A stretch of 39,189 nucleotides of DNA from assembly GCA_050943315.1 (NCBI GenBank), contig JBMNOY010000015.1, positions 1 to 39,189 of the forward strand, read 5' to 3'. The notes beneath the pieces are model-generated. The model did no database searches and was not told the DNA's origin. It saw only the letters and a program-made list of their open reading frames with translations. Positions 1 to 7,893 of the stretch are shown here, one piece after another. This DNA is from JBDKUD01 sp050943315. Lineage in GTDB: Bacteria; Bacillota; Syntrophomonadia; Syntrophomonadales; Syntrophomonadaceae. The position numbers and the translations under genes were made by a program. Numbering within the stretch: position 1 is the stretch's first letter; the number at the start of each line of letters is the position of its first letter.

Positions 1-2
1 GC

Positions 3-527
3 AACGCCCTTGCGGTAATGATTATAGCCGGCAAAATGGCATTAGCGCTGATTTGTTTATTCATGCTTCTGTATTACCGTTTGCCTGGGCTAGTAGCATG
101 CATCGCCTTGGTTTTACAGGTAACCGGCCAGTTACTGGCGTTGTCCATACCGCAGTTTACACTGACTCTGCCCGGAATTGCCGGTTTGATTTTATCTGTC
201 GGCATGGGCGTAGATGCCAATATTATAATATCGGAACGAATCAAAGAAGAGCTTAATAATGGCAAAAATCTGCTGCGGGCTATTGATACCGGCTTTGAGA
301 GAGCCTTTTCGGCGGTTTTTGATGGGAATATTACCGTCATTATTGTAGCTGTTATTCTAATTATGTTAGGCTCCGGTTCATTGCTATCTTTTGGTTATAC
401 GCTTTTATGCGGCGTTATTATGAACTTTGTTGCTGGTGTTACCGCATCTCGCCTGATGATACGCTCGCTCAGCAATTTTATAGCATTGCGCAGACCGCAA
501 TACTTTGGTGCAAGGAGGGCGTATTAA
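3..527 (+). CDS. secD: Protein translocase subunit SecD, C-terminal part (5' end outside window)
   Basis: This is the C-terminal 174 residues of SecD, the membrane subunit that with SecF uses the proton motive force to help protein export through SecYEG. The frame is open to the window edge, so the gene is partial rather than broken. The visible part holds the last hydrophobic segments of the RND-like permease domain. It includes the family signature GVDANIIISERIKEEL, with its conserved Asp and Arg, and a second conserved hydrophobic block. The stop codon overlaps the secF ATG by one base (TAATG), which implies translational coupling. The classical secD-secF order supports the call. Confidence 0.95.
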   Translation, partial: NALAVMIIAGKMALALICLFMLLYYRLPGLVACIALVLQVTGQLLALSIPQFTLTLPGIAGLILSVGMGVDANIIISERIKEELNNGKNLLRAIDTGFERAFSAVFDGNITVIIVAVILIMLGSGSLLSFGYTLLCGVIMNFVAGVTASRLMIRSLSNFIALRRPQYFGARRAY

Positions 528-1465
528 TGATCAGATTTTATAAAAACAGATTTATCTATTTTACAATCTCAATTTGTCTTATCTTATTTGGTGTTGTTGC
601 CGCCTTTATAAACGGGATTAAGCTTGATATTCAGTTTAAGGGCGGTACCATACTAAAATATACCTATTCTGCCACCATTGACGCTGAAAAGACCGAGAAA
701 ATAGTTGAACAGGCGGTAGGGCGAACTACCAACTGTCAACTGCAATCCAATATGGCCAAAGATGAGCAAATACTTATTGTCAGTCTGGCCAGCAATGAAG
801 CACTTACATCACAGGAACAGGAAGCGGCTACTTCGGCACTCACCCGGGCATATCCCGATGCCCATTTGGCATTATCCGAATCACTGACCGTTGAACCGTT
901 TATTGGCAAGCATTTTTTCACCAATGGGATGATTGCCATTACACTTTCTTTTCTTTTAATTCTCGTGTATGTGGGATACCGATTTAGGAACATAGGCGGA
1001 TTCTCTGCGGGTGGCATGGCGATAATTGCATTGTTTCATGACGCTTTTATCGTTACGGCGGTCTTTATTATCTTCAAAATCCCGTTAAATGACTCGTTTA
1101 TTGCAGCCATGCTGACTATCATTGGTTTCTCTATAAATGATACAATTGTTATTTATGATCGCATCAGGGAAAATGAACGCCTTTTGGGTAAAAAAGCATC
1201 GGCCGAGGAACTGGTTGACTTAAGTATCAACCAATCCATGATGCGCTCAATTAATACTAATCTGGCGGTTTTTGTGAGCATTACAGTTGTATATGTTTTT
1301 GCCCAGATCTATGACATCGGGTCGATAAAGGGATTTGCGCTGCCCATGATGTTTGGTACAATTTCCGGCTGTTACTCCACTATCTGTATTGCCGGGCCAC
1401 TGTGGACCATGTGGCGGAATTATAAGAAAAACGCACAAAGTGCGGTCAATTCTGCTCATGCATGA
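527..1465 (+). CDS. secF: Protein translocase subunit SecF
   Basis: SecF partners SecD in the inner-membrane translocase accessory complex. I chose the ATG at 527 because AAGGAGGG lies at 512-519, seven bases upstream, and because it overlaps the secD stop. Upstream codons in the same frame run inside secD and are not real. The 312-aa product starts with a membrane segment (about residues 10-30), followed by the FKGGT motif of the SecD/SecF family. It then has a periplasmic-type loop and five further hydrophobic segments, with the conserved FHDAF and SINDTIVIYDRIREN motifs. The length is normal for bacterial SecF. Confidence 0.97.
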   Translation: MIRFYKNRFIYFTISICLILFGVVAAFINGIKLDIQFKGGTILKYTYSATIDAEKTEKIVEQAVGRTTNCQLQSNMAKDEQILIVSLASNEALTSQEQEAATSALTRAYPDAHLALSESLTVEPFIGKHFFTNGMIAITLSFLLILVYVGYRFRNIGGFSAGGMAIIALFHDAFIVTAVFIIFKIPLNDSFIAAMLTIIGFSINDTIVIYDRIRENERLLGKKASAEELVDLSINQSMMRSINTNLAVFVSITVVYVFAQIYDIGSIKGFALPMMFGTISGCYSTICIAGPLWTMWRNYKKNAQSAVNSAHA

Positions 1466-1499
1466 ATAAACCTTCCCGAGGGCTAACTTAAGGACTAAT

Positions 1500-1560
1500 T
1501 TGCTCCCCAAAAAGCAGACAGATTAATTAGAAGCTTCTGCCGGGCGGGGAGCAATTTTTA
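1500..1560 (+). terminator. Probable terminator of the secDF operon
   Basis: A 9-bp stem pairs TTGCTCCCC (1500-1508) with GGGGAGCAA (1546-1554), followed directly by TTTTTA. The 37-base loop can form a smaller internal hairpin around AGAAGCTTCT. The large loop makes it less typical than a simple intrinsic terminator, but its position just after secF fits. Confidence 0.55.
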
Positions 1561-1602
1561 TGGCCAGGGGGACACGCTATTTCCCTGTTTCTGCCTTTTT
1601 TG

Positions 1603-1633
1603 CAGACAGTGTCTGAATCTTTAATGGTACAAT
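1603..1633 (+). promoter_or_regulatory. Candidate promoter with inverted repeat ahead of the AAA-SLOG gene
   Basis: A perfect inverted repeat CAGACA-G-TGTCTG lies at 1603-1615. A possible -10 box TACAAT lies at 1628-1633. CAGACA itself would be a poor -35 box at 19-bp spacing. If the promoter is real, the palindrome would cover the -35 region and could be an operator. This rests on pattern alone. Confidence 0.3.
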
Positions 1634-1695
1634 AACAAAAATGAGCATCATCAGAAATAGTAAAAAAGAGAGGGCCTTTTAACCGAATTTTACCG

Positions 1696-1716
1696 GCAAG
1701 GGGACCTTGCTTTAAA
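1696..1716 (+). terminator. Leader hairpin, possible attenuator before the AAA-SLOG gene
   Basis: GCAAGG-GGA-CCTTGC (1696-1710) forms a tight 6-bp stem with a 3-base loop followed by TTTAAATT. It sits about 40 bases before the ATG at 1754, inside the presumed leader. It could attenuate transcription, or be a leftover terminator from an older gene order. Confidence 0.35.
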
Positions 1717-1753
1717 TTGATTTTAGGTTTGGAATTTTAGGAGGTAGATTAGA

Positions 1754-4552
1754 ATGCAGCGGTTAATACAGGTTTGTGGTGATCCAACCGTAGACTGGTT
1801 TCGGTTTTATCATGAAGATGTCACCGTCAGGGGCGGAGTCTATTACTGGCAGCGGCAAAAAGATAAATCACGGATACAACTTAGTTCCAAGCCAGGCGGT
1901 TCTGCTCTTGTTTATGAACTGCTGAAAGAAATGATTACCCCGGATAAAGCCCGGATAGAAGGAACCAATCTGAATGATGATCTGCTCAATCGTCCTAAAG
2001 ATAAGCTTATTACCACTTCGTGGACTTTGTGGCGTGAATTTATGAATCCTGGATCAGATCAAACTTCCTGCCGCCTTTGGAAATGGCATGAATTTGAAAC
2101 TGCCTGCTGGGATTATGTATCTAACCGCTTATTAGGCTGCCCTGATTTATTGGTAATTCAAGACAGCGGACTAGGCTTTCGCAGTTGCAGTGAAGGATGG
2201 CCGCAAGCTTTGTCCCTGGAAAATAGCGCAGCCAGACCCGCCCAGATCATTATCAAATTAGGGCAGTATAACGATGGGAAAGAAAACCCGTTACTCAAAC
2301 GTATCGCTGAATTAGGTCTTAATGATCGTACAATCATTGTAAGCTCTTTAAGCGACCTTCGGGCATGTACCGTAAAGGTAGGCATATCTTTATCCTGGGA
2401 AAGAATGATGGAGGAAGTCGTCAGTGCAGTTCTTAGTCCCAATTGTCCCTTTGTAAATGAGAGCGGAAACGACATCAAATATAAGCAAGTTATCATTCCC
2501 ATTGGGTTGAGCGGAGCCGTTATTGTCGGCAGGAAAGCTAATACTCTTATTTTTGACCGCAGGGGACAGGAAGGCGATTTCACCAGTCAATACCCGGGGC
2601 AGATAATTGGTGATAATACCTGTATTATCTGCGCACTGGCTGCTTGCTGGGCATATAACCCCGAGACCATAAATTGGGAAAACGCTGCCTGTACAGGCAT
2701 TAAATTAGCCCGCCTGCTCCATATTAAAGGTTATGATGTAGTGGAAGAGGGCAATCGCCGCTATTTGCAGTTTCCCTATAAAACTATAGGCAGTGCATTT
2801 CAGAAGCTGCAAGCCGGAGAAATCGCCGGCCTGAGTTTGCCCTACCGGGAAAGGATCAGCGAACTTGGTGTTTATGTTGACAAAAATAATACCGCATTTA
2901 CTAATGCTGGACACTGGACCATCCTGGAAGAAACCCTGGGAAGAAACCATGAGGATATTTCCAGCAATGATGTTCACCATAGTGTTCGGGCAGTGAATGA
3001 GCTGGCAAGAAACATTGTGGTATACGGGCCCCAAAAAGCTTTACCAGATGTACCGATAGAAACCGTGGGGGCATGGAGCAGCGCTGACCGTCGTGAAATT
3101 GAGGGGGTACGCAGCGTCAATAATGCTATGCGTAACTATCTCCAATTAAAAAACCCGGAAAAGCCACTGTGTGTGGCCGTATTTGGACCGCCGGGGGTAG
3201 GCAAGTCCTTTGTGATAAAAGAAATAGCTAAAGGGTTGGGCATTAGTGAGAAAGCTCAACTTACTTTCAATCTATCCCAATTTGAAAATCCGGATGAATT
3301 ACAGACAGCATTTAACCAGGTGCGGGATCTAAACCTGAAGGGACAAATGCCGCTGGTCTTCTGGGATGAATTTGATACCCCTTGCCAGGGCCATCTCCTG
3401 GGTTGGCTGCGTTATTTTCTGGCTCCTATGCAGGATGGAGAATTCACTCATAAAGGTATGGTACATCCTCTGGGCGGAGGTATTTACGTTTTTGCCGGGG
3501 CCACACGGTACTCTTTTGAAGAATTTAGCAGCGGTGACACGGCGGCAGACCGGGCAGCCAAAAAACCCGATTTTATCAGCCGCTTACGAGCCTTTATAAA
3601 TATCCGGGGTATAAACGGCAACCCCAACACCATTGAAGACCGGCTGTTTATGATCCGCCGCGCCTTTATCCTTCGGCAGTATCTGGAGACTAACGCCCCG
3701 CAAATAAAGCAAGGTGATCACTTCGAAATTGAGACCAGCGTACTGGATGCATTTCTCCTTACTACCTGCTACCGTCATGGAGCCCGCTCACTGGAGAACT
3801 TGCTGAAAATGAGCAATCTGGCCGATAAGCGTAAATACGAGCTTTCCAGCCTGCCCCCGGACCATATTATTGAAATGAATGTGAATATGAAGGAATTTAA
3901 AGACCTGTTGTCATTGGGGCATAAGGAAATGCTCAGGATCGGAATTACTGGTCATGTTAACTTGGACCCTAAAGAAATGCCAAAATTGCAGGTGGCGATA
4001 AAAAAAGCCATAAATTATATACAAAAGCAATACCCTGCGCACTATCTCACTGTATTTTCACCACTGGCAGCGGGAGCTGAGCGGTTGGTTGCCCGTGAGC
4101 TTTTAAAAATTGAAGCCTCTCGGCTTATTGCTATTCTTCCTTACGCCCGGGAGCGATATACAAACGAGTTTGGTCCCGCGGATGATTATCGCTTAGACCC
4201 GTCAGGCACAGAACTACGCAGTGAGTTTGAATATTGGTTATCAAACCGGGCTCTGGAAATCATTGAAATGTCTCCGTCAGCTACGAAAAGAGAATCTTAT
4301 TTAAAAGCCGGCCGGTTTATAGCCGAACACAGCAACGTGGTTATAGTTGTATGGGACGGCAACCAGTATGCCAGCACCTCTATTACGGCACAAATTGTAG
4401 CCCGGGCAGAAGAACTGGAGATTCCCATATGCCATATCTGGGCCAGCAACTATCGGTCCGGGTCAACTGAACCTAAAGCGGTGGGCACACCTGGTGAAAT
4501 CCGCTGCAAGAATTTTCCCGGCCAAATTAGCGGCGAGTGGAGAAACATTTAG
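1754..4552 (+). CDS. AAA+ ATPase with C-terminal SLOG nucleotide-binding domain; predicted defence-type sensor/regulator
   Basis: The start is the ATG at 1754, eight bases after AGGAGGT. Three regions are visible in the 932-aa protein. Residues 1 to about 310 weakly recall the PfkB/ribokinase fold (GDPTVDWF near the start, PGGSA, and a degenerate GDNTC where GAGD would be). Residues about 440-700 are an AAA+ ATPase with Walker A GPPGVGKS (478-485) and Walker B LVFWDEFD (534-541). Residues about 727-910 are a SLOG-type Rossmann domain (GITGHV at 730-735, SPLAAGAERLVA, YLKAGRFIAEHS, VVWDG). SLOG domains are predicted to sense or process nucleotide-derived ligands in bacterial conflict systems. 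The gene ends 15 bp before a Res-like helicase-nuclease, so the two probably act together. The AAA and SLOG calls are firm. The N-terminal call is weak, and the overall role is inference. Confidence 0.8.
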   Translation: MQRLIQVCGDPTVDWFRFYHEDVTVRGGVYYWQRQKDKSRIQLSSKPGGSALVYELLKEMITPDKARIEGTNLNDDLLNRPKDKLITTSWTLWREFMNPGSDQTSCRLWKWHEFETACWDYVSNRLLGCPDLLVIQDSGLGFRSCSEGWPQALSLENSAARPAQIIIKLGQYNDGKENPLLKRIAELGLNDRTIIVSSLSDLRACTVKVGISLSWERMMEEVVSAVLSPNCPFVNESGNDIKYKQVIIPIGLSGAVIVGRKANTLIFDRRGQEGDFTSQYPGQIIGDNTCIICALAACWAYNPETINWENAACTGIKLARLLHIKGYDVVEEGNRRYLQFPYKTIGSAFQKLQAGEIAGLSLPYRERISELGVYVDKNNTAFTNAGHWTILEETLGRNHEDISSNDVHHSVRAVNELARNIVVYGPQKALPDVPIETVGAWSSADRREIEGVRSVNNAMRNYLQLKNPEKPLCVAVFGPPGVGKSFVIKEIAKGLGISEKAQLTFNLSQFENPDELQTAFNQVRDLNLKGQMPLVFWDEFDTPCQGHLLGWLRYFLAPMQDGEFTHKGMVHPLGGGIYVFAGATRYSFEEFSSGDTAADRAAKKPDFISRLRAFINIRGINGNPNTIEDRLFMIRRAFILRQYLETNAPQIKQGDHFEIETSVLDAFLLTTCYRHGARSLENLLKMSNLADKRKYELSSLPPDHIIEMNVNMKEFKDLLSLGHKEMLRIGITGHVNLDPKEMPKLQVAIKKAINYIQKQYPAHYLTVFSPLAAGAERLVARELLKIEASRLIAILPYARERYTNEFGPADDYRLDPSGTELRSEFEYWLSNRALEIIEMSPSATKRESYLKAGRFIAEHSNVVIVVWDGNQYASTSITAQIVARAEELEIPICHIWASNYRSGSTEPKAVGTPGEIRCKNFPGQISGEWRNI

Positions 4553-4567
4553 GGCGGTGAAGCACGG

Positions 4568-7500
4568 GTGAAGTTCCAATTCAAAATACAACAATACCAG
4601 ACCGATGCTGTAAATAGTGTTGTGAATATATTTGCCGGACAGCCTTTTATTGAACGGGTCAGCTATGTGCGTGATTTAGGTATAACCCATAAGCCGCGTA
4701 ATACCCAATTAACCTTGTTTGCTAAAACGGAAACTCTTGAAGAAGAGCCAGCTATCGGCTTTGGAAACGCTGGCCTGGCTCTAACTGGTGAACAGCTATT
4801 ATTAAATATCCGTAATATGCAAGCCCGCAATAATATTAAGCAGTCCGATAGCCTGATTACTCATTTAGGGGCTTGCAGTTTAGATGTAGAAATGGAGACA
4901 GGGACGGGAAAGACCTATGTATATATTAAAACTATCTTTGAACTGAACAAACAGTATGGCTGGAGCAAATTTATTGTGGTGGTTCCCTCTATCGCCATAC
5001 GGGAAGGAGTTAAAAAATCGTTTGAAATCACCCAGGAGCACTTTATGGAGCATTACGGCAAGAAGGCCAGGTTTTTTGTTTACAACAGCAAAAACCTGAC
5101 TGAATTAGATAGTTTCAGTTCCAGCGCCGGAATTAACGTAATGATTATCAATATCCAGGCATTTAATGCTTCGATGAAAGAGGGTGGCAGAAGTAAAGAA
5201 GCGCGCCGTATTTACGAAAGATTAGATGAGTTTGGCAGCCGCCGGCCTATTGATGTCATTAAAGCCAATCACCCTATTCTCATTCTGGACGAACCCCAAA
5301 AGATGGGGGGAGACAAGACGCAGAGCGCTTTAGCGAATTTTAACCCTTTGTTTTGCTTAAATTACTCAGCCACCCATATTCAGCATCATAACCTGGTATA
5401 TGTTTTGGATGCAGTAGATGCTTTTAATAAACGTTTGGTAAAAAAGATTGAGGTCAAGGGTTTTCAGTTAAAGAATTTCCGTGGTACAGATAAGTATTTA
5501 TTTCTGGAAAATATTATACTTTCACCGAAAAAACCGCCCCGGGCCAAAATTGAGCTGGAAATCAGCTATAAAAAGTCTATTAATCGTGAAACTCGTATTC
5601 TGGGTGTTGATGATGACCTTTATGCAATATCCAATAATATGGAACAATATAGGGGATACCGTATTAGTGATATAGACCCCATACGGGGTACGGTTACTTT
5701 CACTAACGGCCAAATATTGTCCCGGGGTGAAGTCGTCGGTGATGTATCTGAAAAGGACATGCGTCGTATTCAAATCCGTGAAACCATTATCTCCCACTTG
5801 GAAAAAGAACAGCATCTATTTAATCTGGGTATTAAGACGCTTTCCCTTTTCTTTATTGATGAGGTGGCCAAATATCGTGTGTATAATGAGGCCGGGCAAG
5901 AGGTTAACTCCGAATACGGCGATATGTTTGAACAGGAGTATAGCAATGTATTAGGCGATTACATTACCTTGAAGGATACACCTTATGTCAGATACTTAAA
6001 AAGCATTGAGCCGCGCGCCACCCATGCGGGTTATTTCAGCATTGACAAACACGGACACAAGGTAGACAGTGCTACGGTGCGGGGAAGTGATCTAAGCGAT
6101 GATATATCTGCCTATGACTTGATACTTAAAAACAAGGAACGCCTGCTCAGTTTGGAAGAACCCGTAAGGTTTATCTTTTCCCATTCGGCATTACGAGAAG
6201 GTTGGGATAACCCGAATGTTTTTCAGATTTGTACCTTAAAACATGGCGGTACAAGTCCTGCGCACAAGCGCCAGGAGGTTGGCCGGGGTCTGCGCTTATG
6301 TGTTAACCAAAATGGCGATCGTATGGATAGTGAACGCTGTGGTGAAGCGGTTCATTCCATTAATACGCTTACGGTTATTGCCAGCGAGGGCTATAAAAAC
6401 TTCGTAGCCGATCTGCAACAAGGCATAAAGGAGGCCTTATATGATCGTCCCTCTAAGGCAACTCTGGAATACTTTACCGGTAAGACTATTATGGCTGGTG
6501 ACCAGCCGATGGTACTGGATGATAGCCAGGCCAGGGCTATTTACCGCTATCTGATGAAAAATGATTACATTGATGACCACGATAATATAACCGAGACATA
6601 CCGGGCTGATCTAGAAAACAACTGCCTGGCGGCTCTTCCCGATACCCTGGCCCCTCTAGCTGAGAGTATACATAATCTGGTTCAGGGTATCTTTGATGAA
6701 AGTATCCTGGATAGAATGATTGAAAACGGAAACAAAACCAGGATTAAAGAGAATAACCTCAATGATAATTTTTATAAGCAGGAGTTCCAGACCTTATGGG
6801 GATATATTAACCACAAGTATGCCTATACGGTTGAATTCGACAGCCAGGAGTTAATTCAAAAGGCAATCAAGCATATTAATGAAAAAATGTTTGTTACCGA
6901 GCTTAAATACACGGTTACAACGGGTCAGCAAACTACGGATTGGGACGAGAAGGCTATTGCCCGGGGGGATAGCTTCAGCTGTGAAGCAACCAGAACAGAG
7001 ACCCTGCAGCACGCAGCAACCAGCCCAATAAAATATGATCTGATAGGCAAAATTGCTGAAGGTACCATTCTTACACGCCGTACGGTAGCTGCTATTTTAG
7101 CCGGCATTGAAAAGTATGTATTTAACATGTTTAAACAAAATCCGGAGGAGTTTATCACCAAAGCAATCCGCTTAATCAAGGAACAAAAGGCAGCTCTGAT
7201 TGTAGAGCATATTACTTATGATCAAATCGAAAAACAGTACGACAGCAGTATTTTTACGGCCGAAAAAGGTGCAGGTGATTTTGCTAAAGCTTTTCGAGCC
7301 AGGAAAAGCATTCAGGATTATGTTATTACAGATGGCTCGGCTGACAGGAGTGTTGAGCGCCGCTTTGCAGAAGATATGGATAAGGCTGCTGAGGTTTGCG
7401 TTTATGCCAAACTACCTCGAGGCTTTTCCATTCCGACTCCGGTTGGCAACTACTCGCCGGACTGGGCCATTGCTTTTAATGAAGGTACAGTGAAACATAT

Positions 7501-7672
7501 TTTCTTTATCGCCGAGACCAAAGGTACTATGGAAAGCCTGAACCTGCGTCCTATCGAAAAAGCCAAAATAGCTTGTGCCAAGCGGCTTTTTAACCAGCTT
7601 TCCACCAGTAAAGTAAAGTACCATGATGTAGATAGTTACCAGAGCCTGCTGAATATCATGGGAAAACTCTGA
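4568..7672 (+). CDS. Type III restriction Res-like helicase-endonuclease, no partner Mod gene
   Basis: The 1034-aa protein matches the Res subunit of type III restriction enzymes: an SF2 helicase that translocates on DNA plus a C-terminal PD-(D/E)xK nuclease. Visible motifs are Walker A GTGKT (112-116), the Res-typical DEPQ box (241-244), SAT (starting at S267), a REGWDNPNV block, and motif VI QEVGRGLR (569-576). The nuclease signature is P964-D965 followed by E983-T-K985. The length is normal for Res and nothing appears missing. The start is GTG at 4568, 15 bases after the upstream stop, with only a weak ribosome site, which suggests translational coupling to the AAA-SLOG gene. No mod methyltransferase lies on either side, so self-protection by methylation is not provided here. 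The motif-based call is strong. The biological system is inferred. Confidence 0.9.
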   Translation: MKFQFKIQQYQTDAVNSVVNIFAGQPFIERVSYVRDLGITHKPRNTQLTLFAKTETLEEEPAIGFGNAGLALTGEQLLLNIRNMQARNNIKQSDSLITHLGACSLDVEMETGTGKTYVYIKTIFELNKQYGWSKFIVVVPSIAIREGVKKSFEITQEHFMEHYGKKARFFVYNSKNLTELDSFSSSAGINVMIINIQAFNASMKEGGRSKEARRIYERLDEFGSRRPIDVIKANHPILILDEPQKMGGDKTQSALANFNPLFCLNYSATHIQHHNLVYVLDAVDAFNKRLVKKIEVKGFQLKNFRGTDKYLFLENIILSPKKPPRAKIELEISYKKSINRETRILGVDDDLYAISNNMEQYRGYRISDIDPIRGTVTFTNGQILSRGEVVGDVSEKDMRRIQIRETIISHLEKEQHLFNLGIKTLSLFFIDEVAKYRVYNEAGQEVNSEYGDMFEQEYSNVLGDYITLKDTPYVRYLKSIEPRATHAGYFSIDKHGHKVDSATVRGSDLSDDISAYDLILKNKERLLSLEEPVRFIFSHSALREGWDNPNVFQICTLKHGGTSPAHKRQEVGRGLRLCVNQNGDRMDSERCGEAVHSINTLTVIASEGYKNFVADLQQGIKEALYDRPSKATLEYFTGKTIMAGDQPMVLDDSQARAIYRYLMKNDYIDDHDNITETYRADLENNCLAALPDTLAPLAESIHNLVQGIFDESILDRMIENGNKTRIKENNLNDNFYKQEFQTLWGYINHKYAYTVEFDSQELIQKAIKHINEKMFVTELKYTVTTGQQTTDWDEKAIARGDSFSCEATRTETLQHAATSPIKYDLIGKIAEGTILTRRTVAAILAGIEKYVFNMFKQNPEEFITKAIRLIKEQKAALIVEHITYDQIEKQYDSSIFTAEKGAGDFAKAFRARKSIQDYVITDGSADRSVERRFAEDMDKAAEVCVYAKLPRGFSIPTPVGNYSPDWAIAFNEGTVKHIFFIAETKGTMESLNLRPIEKAKIACAKRLFNQLSTSKVKYHDVDSYQSLLNIMGKL

Positions 7673-7756
7673 CACGCAAAAATTTTGCCTTTTACGCTGT
7701 ATCTGAGTATATGTGAAAACATACAATTACAGTGAAGTGAGTAGAATGAGATTTGC

Positions 7757-7786
7757 TTGACATTATGGTGCCTTAAGAAATATAAT
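7757..7786 (+). promoter_or_regulatory. Consensus sigma-A promoter of the CoADR operon
   Basis: A perfect -35 box TTGACA (7757-7762) and a perfect -10 box TATAAT (7781-7786) are separated by 18 bp. Transcription would start near 7793, giving a leader of about 100 bases before the ATG at 7894. Confidence 0.85.
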
Positions 7787-7826
7787 GACGGTAATGAGCA
7801 TATGACCACAATAGCATACACTTCAA

Positions 7827-7843
7827 TAGGATAGACTATCCTA
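7827..7843. promoter_or_regulatory. 17-bp palindrome, candidate operator in the CoADR leader
   Basis: TAGGATAG-A-CTATCCTA is a perfect inverted repeat of 8-bp arms around one base, about 35 bp downstream of the predicted start site. Its position suits a roadblock-type repressor site. The cognate regulator is unknown. Confidence 0.5.
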
Positions 7844-7893
7844 AGACCGGGGCTTACTGTAACACACCATATTTCTTAGAAAAGGCAGGTGCC

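Noticed and set aside
1754..7672. A complete type III restriction-modification system
   Set aside because: The first gene has no methyltransferase motifs; it is an AAA+-SLOG protein, so only the Res half is present.
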